Shown one piece after another: positions 35,420 to 44,030 of a stretch of 57,275 nt of DNA. Made by a program: the position numbers and the translations under genes. Each line of letters begins with the position of its first letter. Positions within the stretch are counted from its first letter, which is position 1. Location: contig CALCGJ010000082.1 in NCBI GenBank assembly GCA_937900965.1, positions 1 to 57,275 of the forward strand, in the 5' to 3' direction. Under the pieces are notes generated by a model. The model saw only the letters and a program-made list of their open reading frames with translations, was not told the DNA's origin and made no database searches. Source of the DNA: an uncultured Bacteroidota bacterium. Its GTDB lineage: Bacteria; Bacteroidota; Bacteroidia; Bacteroidales; FEN-979.

Positions 35420-35453
35420 TGGAATTGAGATTTCATAGATAAAAGCAATTGAT

Positions 35454-36125
35454 ATGGCTCAGATACAAACCAAAGACTCGGGAAAGGGAGGCAAAAAGAG
35501 AGCGAAGAAGCACTCAAGCGAAATTGACATGACTCCGATGGTCGACCTCATGTGTTTGCTTATTACTTTCTTTATGCTTACCACCGCTTTCGCCAAGCCC
35601 AAGGTAATGGTAATAACTATGCCTGAAAAGGATAAGGATCAGACGATAAAAGATCAGCCTAAGATCTCGGCAGAAAGAACCCTGAATATCTTGCTCGCAG
35701 GGAATGATGAGGTCTTCTATTACAAGGGCCAGCCCACTCCTGAGAAACCCATGCCGCAGCTGGTGAAAAGTGATTTCAGTAAAGACGGTATTCGGAAATT
35801 GTTATTGAACTGGAACCGTGATCTCTTTACCAAAATCACAGAATACCGTGATAAACGGCTAACTGGCGAGATCATCGTGGCTGATTCGACATTTAACAAT
35901 ACGATCAAAGAGATGAAGCTGGATGACAAAAAGGGTCCTATTGTACTGATAAAAGCTGATTCAGCGGCAAAATACAGGGATATCGTGAACATAATTGATG
36001 AGATGGCGATTACCAACATTGCAAGTTATGCTATAGTTGATATTGGTCAGGTTGAGGTGATGATGATTGATGCAACAAAAGCCGGGACACCTCTTATCAA
36101 ATATCCGGTAATAAAAGTTAAATAG
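35454..36125 (+). CDS. exbD: ExbD/TolR family protein (second copy)
   Basis: A 223-residue protein with a lysine-rich cytoplasmic lead (KGGKKRAKKHS), then SEIDMTPMVDLMCLLITFFM with the conserved TM aspartate, and a periplasmic domain containing an insert (KAGTPLIKYPVIKVK at the end). The double-ExbD arrangement is common in Bacteroidetes Ton systems. Confidence 0.88.
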   Translation: MAQIQTKDSGKGGKKRAKKHSSEIDMTPMVDLMCLLITFFMLTTAFAKPKVMVITMPEKDKDQTIKDQPKISAERTLNILLAGNDEVFYYKGQPTPEKPMPQLVKSDFSKDGIRKLLLNWNRDLFTKITEYRDKRLTGEIIVADSTFNNTIKEMKLDDKKGPIVLIKADSAAKYRDIVNIIDEMAITNIASYAIVDIGQVEVMMIDATKAGTPLIKYPVIKVK

Positions 36126-36154
36126 GTTTCGTTTCATTTAAAAACCAGAGGACG

Positions 36155-36931
36155 ATGACAGCAAAACACCAACGTGTAGAATCCTTACAGGAAATGGTCT
36201 TTAAAAACCGAAACAAGGACTATGGAGCATACATGCTTCGGAAGAAGTATAAAAAATATATGATCGTCTCATTAATCATAGCCGTACTGGTTATGGTCGG
36301 AGTGGTTGCCTATCCCATCATCACTGCTGTTGTTACCAAAGGAAGAATTTTGAAGCAAGAGTTGAGTGTTGGAGCAGAGATGATGGATATCCCTCAGGAT
36401 GAACCTCCTCCACCACCACCACCTCCTCCTCCCCCGGAGGCATTGCAGGAAAAGGTAAAATTTACCGCCCCGGTAGTTGTTGAAGATACAGCTGTTGAAT
36501 CCGATTTTGGAAAGCAGGATTTACTAGCTGAGAAAGTCAATACTGAGGTACCTTCCGAAGATGTTATGGAATTTGTGGAAGAGAAACCACAGGTGATCGA
36601 ACAGCCTAAAGAGGCAGAAATCTTTACGGTTGTGGAAGAGAATCCCCAATTCCCGGGTGGAGAAGCAGCCCTGTACAAATTTCTTGGGGAGACGATCAAA
36701 TACCCGGAGGAAGCAAAAGAACTTGGTATCCAGGGTAGGGTATTTGTAAATTTTGTAATTGAAACCAACGGCTCAGTCTCACATGTAAAAGTTCTTCGCG
36801 GAATCGGAGGCGGCTGCGACGAAGAGGCTATCCGGGTTGTGAAAAGCATGCCCAAATGGACTCCCGGAAAGCAACGTGGGATTCCGGTACGTGTATCGTA
36901 TAACCTGCCAATTAAATTTACATTGCAATAA
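36155..36931 (+). CDS. tonB: TonB energy transducer
   Basis: A 258-residue TonB. A single membrane helix at about residues 33-54 (MIVSLIIAVLVMVGVVAYPI), a run of eleven prolines (about 87-97) opening the periplasmic linker, then a Glu/Pro-rich stretch and the C-terminal TonB domain: QFPGGEAALYKFLGETIKYP, GRVFVNFVIETNGSVSHVKV, and RVSYNLPIKFTLQ. It couples the ExbB/D motor to TonB-dependent outer-membrane transporters. The poly-proline is encoded by CCN repeats that could change length by slippage. Confidence 0.92.
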   Translation: MTAKHQRVESLQEMVFKNRNKDYGAYMLRKKYKKYMIVSLIIAVLVMVGVVAYPIITAVVTKGRILKQELSVGAEMMDIPQDEPPPPPPPPPPPEALQEKVKFTAPVVVEDTAVESDFGKQDLLAEKVNTEVPSEDVMEFVEEKPQVIEQPKEAEIFTVVEENPQFPGGEAALYKFLGETIKYPEEAKELGIQGRVFVNFVIETNGSVSHVKVLRGIGGGCDEEAIRVVKSMPKWTPGKQRGIPVRVSYNLPIKFTLQ

Positions 36932-36938
36932 TGTACAG

Positions 36939-36954
36939 GCGCCCTATGGGGCGC
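36939..36954. repeat. GC-rich hairpin after tonB
   Basis: GCGCCC pairs with GGGCGC around TATG, 7 bases after the tonB stop. It may belong to the same family of dispersed palindromes as 14482-14501. Confidence 0.5.
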
Positions 36955-36965
36955 TCATACCATTT

Positions 36966-36989
36966 AAAGACGGGGCATCCCCCGTCTTT
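36966..36989 (+). terminator. Likely transcription terminator of the Ton operon
   Basis: AAAGACGGGG pairs with CCCCGTCTTT around a 4-base loop; the 3' arm ends in TTTATT. A 10-bp GC-rich stem between two operons, 35 bases after tonB, fits a rho-independent terminator. Confidence 0.6.
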
Positions 36990-37057
36990 ATTAAAGGGGT
37001 CGTTGGAATTTTCTGACGACCCTTTTAATTTGGAAAAGTTCCAAACGAATCTTTTAC

Positions 37058-37065
37058 TAATTTTG
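37058..37065 (+). promoter_or_regulatory. -7 box of the hdr-flx operon
   Basis: TAATTTTG (TAnnTTTG) with TTTG at 37029-37032, 25 bases apart; 39 bases before the ATG at 37105. Confidence 0.55.
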
Positions 37066-37104
37066 ATCTGTTAAAATACTAACAAATTGACTTATAATGG
37101 TCTT

Positions 37105-37674
37105 ATGATTGCTCTTGGACAACAGATTGAGAATAAATTCCTTGTGGCTGTAAATAAGAAAAGCAGCAACAATATCCTGGATTGCTACCAGTGTGGGAAA
37201 TGTGTATCCACATGTCCGGTAAGCAGTTTCATGGACTTTTCGCCACGTGAGATCATGCAGATGATCAAGCTGGGATTGAAAGAGGAGACCTACATGGCCA
37301 ACTCCATGTGGTTTTGCCTGACCTGTGCCGCTTGTTCCGGAAGATGTCCGCGTGAAATTGACATACCACGTGTAATGGAGTCGATCCGCCACCTGGCTAT
37401 CGCGGAGAACATCAACCCTGATGACCCAAGGGTGAAGAATATTCGGAAATTCCACGAGATCTTCCTGGATATGATAAAACGCTACGGCCGCAATTATGAA
37501 CTTCGTATGATGGCCGAATTTAATATCAGAACCCGGAACCTGTTCAAGGATATACATCTGGCTCCCAAAGCTCTTCTCAAAGGCAAGATCCCTATTGGGA
37601 ATGAGAAGGTGAAGAGTGCAAAAGCCATCAAGCGCATGTTCGAGATCGCTGAAAAACTGGAAAAGACCCAATAA
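37105..37674 (+). CDS. hdrC: Heterodisulfide reductase-like subunit C
   Basis: A 189-residue iron-sulfur protein with two cluster motifs, CYQCGKCVSTCPV (about residue 27) and CLTCAACSGRCPR (about residue 72), as in HdrC. It carries electrons between HdrA and HdrB. ATG at 37105 is preferred to the TTG at 37087. It begins a seven-gene operon hdrC-hdrB-hdrA-flxD-flxC-flxB-flxA with overlaps or very short gaps. Confidence 0.9.
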   Translation: MIALGQQIENKFLVAVNKKSSNNILDCYQCGKCVSTCPVSSFMDFSPREIMQMIKLGLKEETYMANSMWFCLTCAACSGRCPREIDIPRVMESIRHLAIAENINPDDPRVKNIRKFHEIFLDMIKRYGRNYELRMMAEFNIRTRNLFKDIHLAPKALLKGKIPIGNEKVKSAKAIKRMFEIAEKLEKTQ

Positions 37675-37682
37675 TCCAAACC

Positions 37683-38627
37683 ATGACAAAACTGACCTAT
37701 TTCCCGGGTTGTTCTGCACACGGGACCAGCGAAGAGTTCGACAGCACCCTGAAGCTTGTGATGAAGTCGTTGGATGTGGAGATGGAAGAACTGCCCGACT
37801 GGAACTGCTGCGGCGCTACATCCGCCCATGTGATGACCGAGAACCTCGCTCTTGCGCTTCCTTTAAGGAACCTGGTTCTGGCTGAGAAGCTTTCGAATAA
37901 AACAATGGGAATCGCTTGTGCATCCTGCTACTCCCGAATGAAAAGTACCAAGGTAGAGATGGATAACCATCCCGAACTTGCCAAACGAATCAACTCAACT
38001 ATCATTGAAGAGGGCGAATACCAGGGTAGTGTTGACGTAAAATCGATGCTTCAGTTTTTCTACGAGGATTTCGGGACTGAGGCCATCGCCGAAAAGGTCA
38101 CTTATCCTTTGCAAGGACTGAAGATAGCCTGCTATTACGGATGCCTGCTAACACGTCCTAAAGCAATCACACAGTTTGATTCGCCCGAGTATCCTATGTC
38201 TATGGATAACATCGTTGAGTCACTTGGCGCTACAGCTACCCCTTTTGATTTCAAGACCGAATGCTGCGGTGCCTCCTTCTCCATTAGCGACACGGAGATC
38301 GTTCTTTCACTCAGTGGAACAATCCTGGAAATGGCGAAGGAAAGCGGTGCCCATTTAATTGCCGTGGCCTGTCCGCTTTGTCAGTCGAACCTTGACATGC
38401 GCCAACCCGATATCGAGAAGAAAAACGGAACGAAATACGATATGCCAGTGATGTATATCACCCAACTGATGGCTCTTGCCTTTGGCTACCCGGTGCAAGA
38501 TCTGAAACCATCCAAACACATTGTCCCGATTGAGCAGGCTCTCTCCCATATCGGGGAGGAGATCGAAACTCCCGAAGTAAAGAAAAAACCCAAAAAAGCT
38601 GTTCAAGCAGAAAGTGAGGTAGAATAA
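37683..38627 (+). CDS. hdrB: Heterodisulfide reductase-like subunit B
   Basis: A 314-residue protein with two CCG domains: YFPGCSAHGT ... WNCCGATSAH ... CASCYSR and CYYGCLLTRP ... ECCGASFS ... CPLCQSNLD. Each CX(n)CCX(n)CxxC motif binds part of the noncubane cluster that reduces a disulfide in methanogen HdrB. In bacteria the disulfide substrate is unknown; DsrC is a proposed partner in sulfate reducers, but no dsrC is seen here. The C-terminus is lysine-rich. Its stop overlaps hdrA by one base (TAATG). Confidence 0.92.
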   Translation: MTKLTYFPGCSAHGTSEEFDSTLKLVMKSLDVEMEELPDWNCCGATSAHVMTENLALALPLRNLVLAEKLSNKTMGIACASCYSRMKSTKVEMDNHPELAKRINSTIIEEGEYQGSVDVKSMLQFFYEDFGTEAIAEKVTYPLQGLKIACYYGCLLTRPKAITQFDSPEYPMSMDNIVESLGATATPFDFKTECCGASFSISDTEIVLSLSGTILEMAKESGAHLIAVACPLCQSNLDMRQPDIEKKNGTKYDMPVMYITQLMALAFGYPVQDLKPSKHIVPIEQALSHIGEEIETPEVKKKPKKAVQAESEVE

Positions 38628-40600
38628 TGGCTCGTGTAGGTGTTTTTGTATGTTTTTGTGGCGCTAACATCGCTGATTTTGTGGATGTTCCTGCAGTAGT
38701 GGAAGAGGCAAAGAAGATCAAAGAGGTCAAATATGCCATTGACTACAAGTACATGTGCTCTGATCCCGGACAAGGGATGATACGGGATGCCATTGTAGCG
38801 CACCGGCTTACATCGATTGTCGTTGCCGCCTGTTCCCCCCGGATGCATGAGAAGACCTTCAGGAAAGCTCTCTCTGATGCCGGAATGAATCCCTATTTAC
38901 TCGAAGTGGCCAATATCCGGGAACACTCTTCCTGGGTTCATCAGAAAGATAAAAAAGCTGCCACTGAAAAATCAAGCGACCTGATCAGGATGGCGGTGGC
39001 TAAATCGATGGCAAACGAACAGCTGCATGAAATCTCGGTACCTGTAACCAAAAGAGCGCTTGTTATCGGAGGTGGGATTGCAGGCATCCAGGCAGCACTG
39101 GATATCGCTGATGCCCGGATTCCGGTTGTGCTGGTGGAGAAAAGTCCGTCCATTGGTGGAAAAATGGCCCAGCTGGACGAAACATTCCCTACCCTTGACT
39201 GCTCCCAGTGCATCCTTACACCAAAAATGGTGGATGTGGCCAGCCACCCCTATATTGAACTGCTTCCTTACTCTGAAGTACTGGAACTGGATGGATATGT
39301 GGGAAACTATAAGGTGAAGATCAAACGGAAAGCCTCTTATGTAAATTTCGATACATGCACAGGATGTGGCGCATGCTGGCAGAAGTGCCCCGTGAAGGTC
39401 CCAAACGAATTCAATATGGGCATAGATAAGCGGAAAGCGATCTATAGCCCGTTTCCACAGGCCGTTCCCAACAAACCTGTTATTGATGCTGAGCATTGCA
39501 CCATGTTGATTAAAGGCAAATGCGGCATCTGCGCCAAAGTTTGCGAAAAAGGATCAATCGATTATACCATGCAGGATGAGATCATCGAACGGGAGATCGG
39601 GGCTGTGGTAGTTGCTACCGGCTACGACCTGTGGGATCCGAAACCTTACGAAGAGTACGGCGTTGGCCGGTATAAGGATATTATCACCTCCCTGGAGTTT
39701 GAACGGATGGTCTCTGCCAGTGGCCCTACAGGCGGGGTTCCGGTTCGACCCTCCGATGGAAAAATCCCCAAATCGGTTGTCTTCATAAAATGTGTAGGCT
39801 CAAGGGACGAGGCCAAAGGGATCGAGTATTGTTCCAAGATCTGCTGCATGTACACGGCCAAGCATGCCATGCTGCTGCACCATAAAGTTCATGATTCACA
39901 TGCCTATATCTTCTACATGGACATCCGGGCAGCCGGAAAAGGCTATGAGGAGTTTGTTAAACGCGCCCAGGTGGAAACGGCTGCCACCTACCTTCGGGGA
40001 AGGGTTTCCAAGATCTACAAGAAGGGCGACAAGCTGATGGTACGGGGAGAAGATGCCCAGATCGGTCAGGTTGTTGAAGTGGAGGCCGACCTGGTTGTGC
40101 TGGCCACTGCCGTTTATCCATACAAAGATAATTCCGACCTGGCCAGGTTGCTGGGAATCTCATACGACAAATACGGGTTCCTCTCAGAAGCCCATCCGAA
40201 ACTACGCCCGGTGGAGACAGCCAAAGCCGGCATCTTCCTTGCCGGCTGTACCCAGGCTCCGAAAGATATCCCCGAAACTGTAGCGCAGGCTTCGGCCACA
40301 GCTGCCAAGGTTTGTGGACTCTTTGCAGGAGACACTATGTTAAAGGATCCTATGGTTTCCACTGTCAACACCGATTATTGTACCGGTTGTCAGAACTGTG
40401 TCACGGTATGTCCTTATCAGGCAATTATTACTGAAGAGATTCCACTGGGCCATGGTTCGAAGGAGATCAGAACAGTGGCGAAGATCAATGAAGGGGTTTG
40501 TCAGGGTTGCGGATCATGTGTGGCAATCTGTCGCAGTATGGCAATCGACCTGGCTGGATTCACCGATATGCAAATCATTAACGAGATAGTATCTATCTGA
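38627..40600 (+). CDS. hdrA: Heterodisulfide reductase-like subunit A (FAD)
   Basis: A 657-residue FAD and iron-sulfur protein. The FAD-binding motif ALVIGGGIAGIQAALDIADA starts near residue 143, the HdrA-specific cluster region CSQCILTPKMV follows, and clusters appear in CTGCGACWQKCPV, CGICAKVCEKG and two C-terminal motifs, CTGCQNCVTVCPY and CQGCGSCVAICRS. HdrA is the site of flavin-based electron bifurcation in HdrABC complexes. N-terminal FVCFCGANIADFV is conserved in bacterial HdrA. It overlaps flxD by one base. Confidence 0.93.
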   Translation: MARVGVFVCFCGANIADFVDVPAVVEEAKKIKEVKYAIDYKYMCSDPGQGMIRDAIVAHRLTSIVVAACSPRMHEKTFRKALSDAGMNPYLLEVANIREHSSWVHQKDKKAATEKSSDLIRMAVAKSMANEQLHEISVPVTKRALVIGGGIAGIQAALDIADARIPVVLVEKSPSIGGKMAQLDETFPTLDCSQCILTPKMVDVASHPYIELLPYSEVLELDGYVGNYKVKIKRKASYVNFDTCTGCGACWQKCPVKVPNEFNMGIDKRKAIYSPFPQAVPNKPVIDAEHCTMLIKGKCGICAKVCEKGSIDYTMQDEIIEREIGAVVVATGYDLWDPKPYEEYGVGRYKDIITSLEFERMVSASGPTGGVPVRPSDGKIPKSVVFIKCVGSRDEAKGIEYCSKICCMYTAKHAMLLHHKVHDSHAYIFYMDIRAAGKGYEEFVKRAQVETAATYLRGRVSKIYKKGDKLMVRGEDAQIGQVVEVEADLVVLATAVYPYKDNSDLARLLGISYDKYGFLSEAHPKLRPVETAKAGIFLAGCTQAPKDIPETVAQASATAAKVCGLFAGDTMLKDPMVSTVNTDYCTGCQNCVTVCPYQAIITEEIPLGHGSKEIRTVAKINEGVCQGCGSCVAICRSMAIDLAGFTDMQIINEIVSI

Positions 40601-41088
40601 TGGAAGCAGAAGTAAAAGAGAAAATTGTAAGCATTGAGAAACCTCATGTGGAGGCTCCGCCCGACTGGCAGCCGGTGATCATGGGAATTCTGTGCAACTG
40701 GTGTTCCTATGCAGGTTCCGACCTGACCGGGACAAGCCGACTTCAATATCCACCGAACATCCGGATCATACGGGTTCCCTGTTCCAGCCGCGTGGATCCG
40801 TGGTTCATCATCAAATCTCTGCAAACATCGGCTGATGGTGTGCTCATATCTGGCTGTCATCCGGGCGATTGCCATTATATCTCCGGAAATTATTATGCCC
40901 GAAGACGATTCCTGGTAACGAAGAGACTACTGAACTTTGTGGGATTCCATGAAGATCGCATCCAGTTCTCCTGGGTATCGGCTGCAGAGGGACCGAAGTT
41001 TGCCAAAGTGGTAACTAAGGTTACAGAGGATATCAAGAAGCTTGGACCACTTCATCTTTACAAAAAGGAAAATATATCGCAAACATGA
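40600..41088 (+). CDS. flxD: MvhD/FlxD-like iron-sulfur electron-transfer subunit
   Basis: A 162-residue protein of the MvhD family: ILCNWCSYAGSDLTG, then VPCSSRVDPWF and SGCHPGDCHY, the last carrying the [2Fe-2S]-type ligands expected of MvhD. It hands electrons from the NADH-oxidising FlxABC part to HdrA. It starts with the hdrA stop (one-base overlap) and overlaps flxC by four (ATGA), so these subunits are probably translationally coupled. Confidence 0.88.
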   Translation: MEAEVKEKIVSIEKPHVEAPPDWQPVIMGILCNWCSYAGSDLTGTSRLQYPPNIRIIRVPCSSRVDPWFIIKSLQTSADGVLISGCHPGDCHYISGNYYARRRFLVTKRLLNFVGFHEDRIQFSWVSAAEGPKFAKVVTKVTEDIKKLGPLHLYKKENISQT

Positions 41089-41936
41089 ACTATACAAAGC
41101 AAATTCAGGATATTGCGGGCAGGTTGTTCTCTGAAGAGAAGATCGATGTGTTCATAGGTTACCGCAATACGGGCTTTGACGAGAACCAGGTGCCTGTGCT
41201 GATCAATCAATACAAAGATGTTGATCAGCTGCTCTTCACCGACAAATCGGTTTTTAATCTCGCCAACTACCTTAAGTATGAGCATACCAGGAACAAACGG
41301 GTTGGACTGGTAGTTAAAGGTTGCGACAGCCGTGCCCTGAACCTGATGCTCACCGAAAACCAGGTAAAACGAGAGAAGCTCTTTATTGTCGGAATCGCCT
41401 GTGAAGGCGTTGTGGATGAAACGGGCGGGAAGGCACAGAACTGTGTTGAATGTGTGATGCCCGATGCAGTGGTCTTTGACGAGATGCTTGGCACACCATC
41501 CGGGAAACGGGATTATCAGGAGAATTCAGACATCCGGGCACTGGATGGAAAAAGCCTGACCGGGCGGCAGGAGTATTTTGAAGAGGTGTTTGAAAACTGT
41601 ATCCGCTGCAATGCTTGCCGTCACTCCTGTCCACTCTGTTACTGTTCCAACTGTTGTATCGACCAGGAGACAGCTACTCTTTATCACGGAGCCAATACCA
41701 CTTCAAGTGCGTTTCATGCCTTGATGACATGGTCGTTACACCTGGCCGGACGATGTGTGGATTGCCGGAATTGTGAAAAAGCCTGTCCGAGTCACTTACC
41801 GTTGCACCTGCTGCATAAACAGAACGAAAAGGTGATCTATGAGAACTTTCAGGAGCACCTGGCCGGAATGATCCAGGATGACCGGGGAGCGTTCTACAAA
41901 TACAGTCTGAGTGACCCTGACGATTTTATCATGTAA
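41085..41936 (+). CDS. flxC: Iron-sulfur protein, FrhB/FlxC-like
   Basis: A 283-residue protein with N-terminal RVGLVVKGCDSRALNLML and VGIACEGVVDE, typical of the coenzyme F420 hydrogenase beta/FrhB-like domain, then two ferredoxin motifs, CIRCNACRHSCPLC and CVDCRNCEKACPS. In the Flx operon this is the iron-sulfur electron carrier between FlxB/FlxA and the MvhD-like subunit. The assignment to FlxC rests on operon order as well as motifs. Confidence 0.75.
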   Translation: MNYTKQIQDIAGRLFSEEKIDVFIGYRNTGFDENQVPVLINQYKDVDQLLFTDKSVFNLANYLKYEHTRNKRVGLVVKGCDSRALNLMLTENQVKREKLFIVGIACEGVVDETGGKAQNCVECVMPDAVVFDEMLGTPSGKRDYQENSDIRALDGKSLTGRQEYFEEVFENCIRCNACRHSCPLCYCSNCCIDQETATLYHGANTTSSAFHALMTWSLHLAGRCVDCRNCEKACPSHLPLHLLHKQNEKVIYENFQEHLAGMIQDDRGAFYKYSLSDPDDFIM

Positions 41937-41949
41937 CCTTTTCTGAACG

Positions 41950-42987
41950 ATGAACCTGACAACATATAGTACTGATCCGGCCGGTCTTCAGGCATTTTAT
42001 GAGGCGATCATCAGCGCTCATGATACCTATGCCCCGGTGGAAAAATTCGGTAAATTTGATTTTACCAGGGTAGACTCCCTTTCCACATGTAATACCGATT
42101 CACCGATCCCAAAGACAATGAGTGTGAAACCACTCTTCTTCCCCAAATCTGCCAAGGTGATGAAATACAAGGCTACAAGTGAGGGGACTGAACTCACGGA
42201 TACGGAAGAGGATCCTCTTGCAGGGAAGCGGGTTGTCCTTGGTGTCAGGCATTGCGATGCCCGTAGCCTCCAGGTTCTGGATGCAGTTTACAAATGGGAC
42301 TATGTGGATACTGATTACGGGAAACGCAGAGAGAATACCATCCTCATCTCAACACGCTGCAACGAAGCTTCCACACACTGCTTCTGCACCTCCCTCGACT
42401 ACGATGTAGAGCAGTTGGATGCCTTCGATGTGGCTGTTATCAATGGATTGGATGAGAAGGTTTACCTGCAGGCCCGGACAGAAAAAGGAGAAACCTTCCT
42501 GAAAGAGAATGCAACAGGGCTTGCTGTAGCCAATGGATCGGCCCAGGAGGAGATGAAGAAACAGTTTGAGAAGTTTGCAAGCTCTTTCCGACTAAAGATG
42601 GACTACACGGAGATAAACGAAAAAATGCAGGGACAGTTTGACTCCCCTGAATTTGAAGATGTATCTTCCAACTGCGTCAGTTGCAATACCTGTGCATTTG
42701 TTTGCCCCACCTGTCACTGTTTTAAAATTTCCGACGAGAAGCTCCGTGATGAAGGAGTCAGGTACAAAAGCTATGACTCCTGTAACAATGTCTATTTTAC
42801 CCTGATGGCCGGCGGCCATAACCCCAGGCCGGTGAAATACCGCCGCTGGCGTCAACGGGCCATGCACAAGTTTGTCTATTATAAGGAGCGGTTTGGAGTA
42901 AACCTGTGTATTGGTTGTGGGAAGTGTACAACCTCCTGCCCGGTAAACATAAGCATATTTGAGGTAGTCAACAAAGTAGCAAAATGA
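41950..42987 (+). CDS. flxB: 4Fe-4S dicluster protein, HydB/AsrA/FlxB-like
   Basis: A 345-residue protein. The N-terminal part contains VVLGVRHCDARSLQVLDAVY and a CFCTSLDYD stretch, as in sulfhydrogenase beta/AsrA proteins, followed by the cluster motifs CVSCNTCAFVCPTCHCF and CIGCGKCTTSCPV. It fits the B subunit of the NADH-oxidising Flx complex, between FlxA and the remainder. The following gap carries a CCCCTCCCC palindrome. Confidence 0.75.
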   Translation: MNLTTYSTDPAGLQAFYEAIISAHDTYAPVEKFGKFDFTRVDSLSTCNTDSPIPKTMSVKPLFFPKSAKVMKYKATSEGTELTDTEEDPLAGKRVVLGVRHCDARSLQVLDAVYKWDYVDTDYGKRRENTILISTRCNEASTHCFCTSLDYDVEQLDAFDVAVINGLDEKVYLQARTEKGETFLKENATGLAVANGSAQEEMKKQFEKFASSFRLKMDYTEINEKMQGQFDSPEFEDVSSNCVSCNTCAFVCPTCHCFKISDEKLRDEGVRYKSYDSCNNVYFTLMAGGHNPRPVKYRRWRQRAMHKFVYYKERFGVNLCIGCGKCTTSCPVNISIFEVVNKVAK

Positions 42988-42999
42988 CCCCACCCCAAA

Positions 43000-43034
43000 C
43001 CCCTCCCCTTCAAGGGGAGGGGCAGGGGAGGGGT
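43000..43034. repeat. CCCCTCCCC inverted repeat between flxB and flxA
   Basis: CCCCTCCCCTT (43000-43010), one base, AAGGGGAGGGG (43012-43022), then CAGGGGAGGGGTAA. It is the same family and orientation as the element inside tsaB (9437-9471). Confidence 0.8.
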
Positions 43035-43048
43035 AAACCAAAACATAT

Positions 43049-43882
43049 ATGGAACAACTTTTAGTCCCCATGATCTGTACGGTCGAAAAGATCATCCAGG
43101 AGACCCCGGATGTAAGGACTTACCGGTTAAAATTCAGGGATGAATCATTGGCAGAAAAATTCGACTGGTTTCCGGGCCAATTTGTAGAATTCTCATTGCT
43201 CGGTAGTGGGGAGTGTACGTTTTGCATTGCTTCCTCGGCCACAAGGAAAGGCACCTTCGACTGTTCTATAAAACGTGCAGGAATTGTTACCGCCGACATC
43301 CACAGAGATCTGGATGAAGGAGATGTTGTTGGTATTCGCGGGCCCTACGGAAACTGGTTCCCATTGGAAGACCTGAAAGGGAAAAACCTTCTTTTTGTCG
43401 GAGGCGGCATCGGCTTAGCTCCCTTGCGTTCACTCATCCAGTATGCGATTGATAACCGCAACGATTACGCCGATTTTACCATTCTTTACGGAGCCCGTAC
43501 ATCGGCAGATTTATGCTACAAAGAGGAGATTGACGAGTGGAAGAACAACAAATCATTAAAGGTGATCCTTACGATCGACAAACCTGAAGATACCTGGAAA
43601 GAGAATGTAGGGGTTGTGCCTAAAATTCTGGAAGAGGTTGTGAATCCAATAGTTGAGAATACAAAGGTAATCACATGCGGACCACCAATCATGATCAAAT
43701 ATACACTCATGTCGCTCGACAAGCTCGGCTTTGACCCCAAAGATGTTGTCACAACACTGGAGATGAAAATGCAGTGTGGGCTCGGCAAATGCGGAAGGTG
43801 TAATATCGGAAGTACATACGTTTGCAAAGATGGTCCGGTGTTTACGTATGAAGATTTGAGTAAATTACCCGATGAATTTTAG
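43049..43882 (+). CDS. flxA: FAD/NAD(P)H oxidoreductase subunit, HydG/AsrB/FlxA-like
   Basis: A 277-residue ferredoxin-NADP reductase-fold protein: FPGQFVEFSLLGSGEC (FAD-binding barrel), GIRGPYGNWFPLEDLKGKNL, FVGGGIGLAPLRSLIQ (NAD site) and C-terminal MQCGLGKCGRCNIGSTYVC, the [2Fe-2S] motif of the dihydroorotate-dehydrogenase electron-transfer-subunit type. It oxidises NADH and is the flavin/NAD subunit of the Flx complex. It is the last gene of the operon. Confidence 0.82.
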   Translation: MEQLLVPMICTVEKIIQETPDVRTYRLKFRDESLAEKFDWFPGQFVEFSLLGSGECTFCIASSATRKGTFDCSIKRAGIVTADIHRDLDEGDVVGIRGPYGNWFPLEDLKGKNLLFVGGGIGLAPLRSLIQYAIDNRNDYADFTILYGARTSADLCYKEEIDEWKNNKSLKVILTIDKPEDTWKENVGVVPKILEEVVNPIVENTKVITCGPPIMIKYTLMSLDKLGFDPKDVVTTLEMKMQCGLGKCGRCNIGSTYVCKDGPVFTYEDLSKLPDEF

Positions 43883-43931
43883 AGTTTCTAGATGAATACT
43901 AGTATTTTTATGGGATTAAAATCTTATTGTC

Positions 43932-44030
43932 ATGGATAATGAGACTAAAGGAGGCTGGGGTGTTGTTGCTCCGATCATCATCGTTGTGATTCTTTTTTGC
44001 CTCTTTGTTATGTCAATGACTATTGGCTAA
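43932..44030 (+). CDS. 32-residue single-helix membrane protein (candidate)
   Basis: ATG at 43932 to TAA at 44030 encodes 32 residues: a polar MDNETKGGWG start, then a hydrophobic segment VVAPIIIVVILFCLFVMSM and TIG. The clean N-out/N-in charge layout and single helix fit a genuine small membrane protein. It lies 49 bases after flxA on the same strand and overlaps the 3' end of the mscS gene by 18 bases. No homologue recognised; this is below the usual ORF length cut-off, so it may be chance. Confidence 0.5.
   Translation: MDNETKGGWGVVAPIIIVVILFCLFVMSMTIG

Noticed and set aside
36407-36440. Poly-proline codon run in tonB as an array of the same type
   Set aside because: It is a 3-bp repeat dictated by protein sequence (proline linker), unlike the 7-9 bp words elsewhere.
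38972-39496. 174-codon frame on the minus strand
   Set aside because: Antisense to hdrA; long complementary frames are common in such codon usage.
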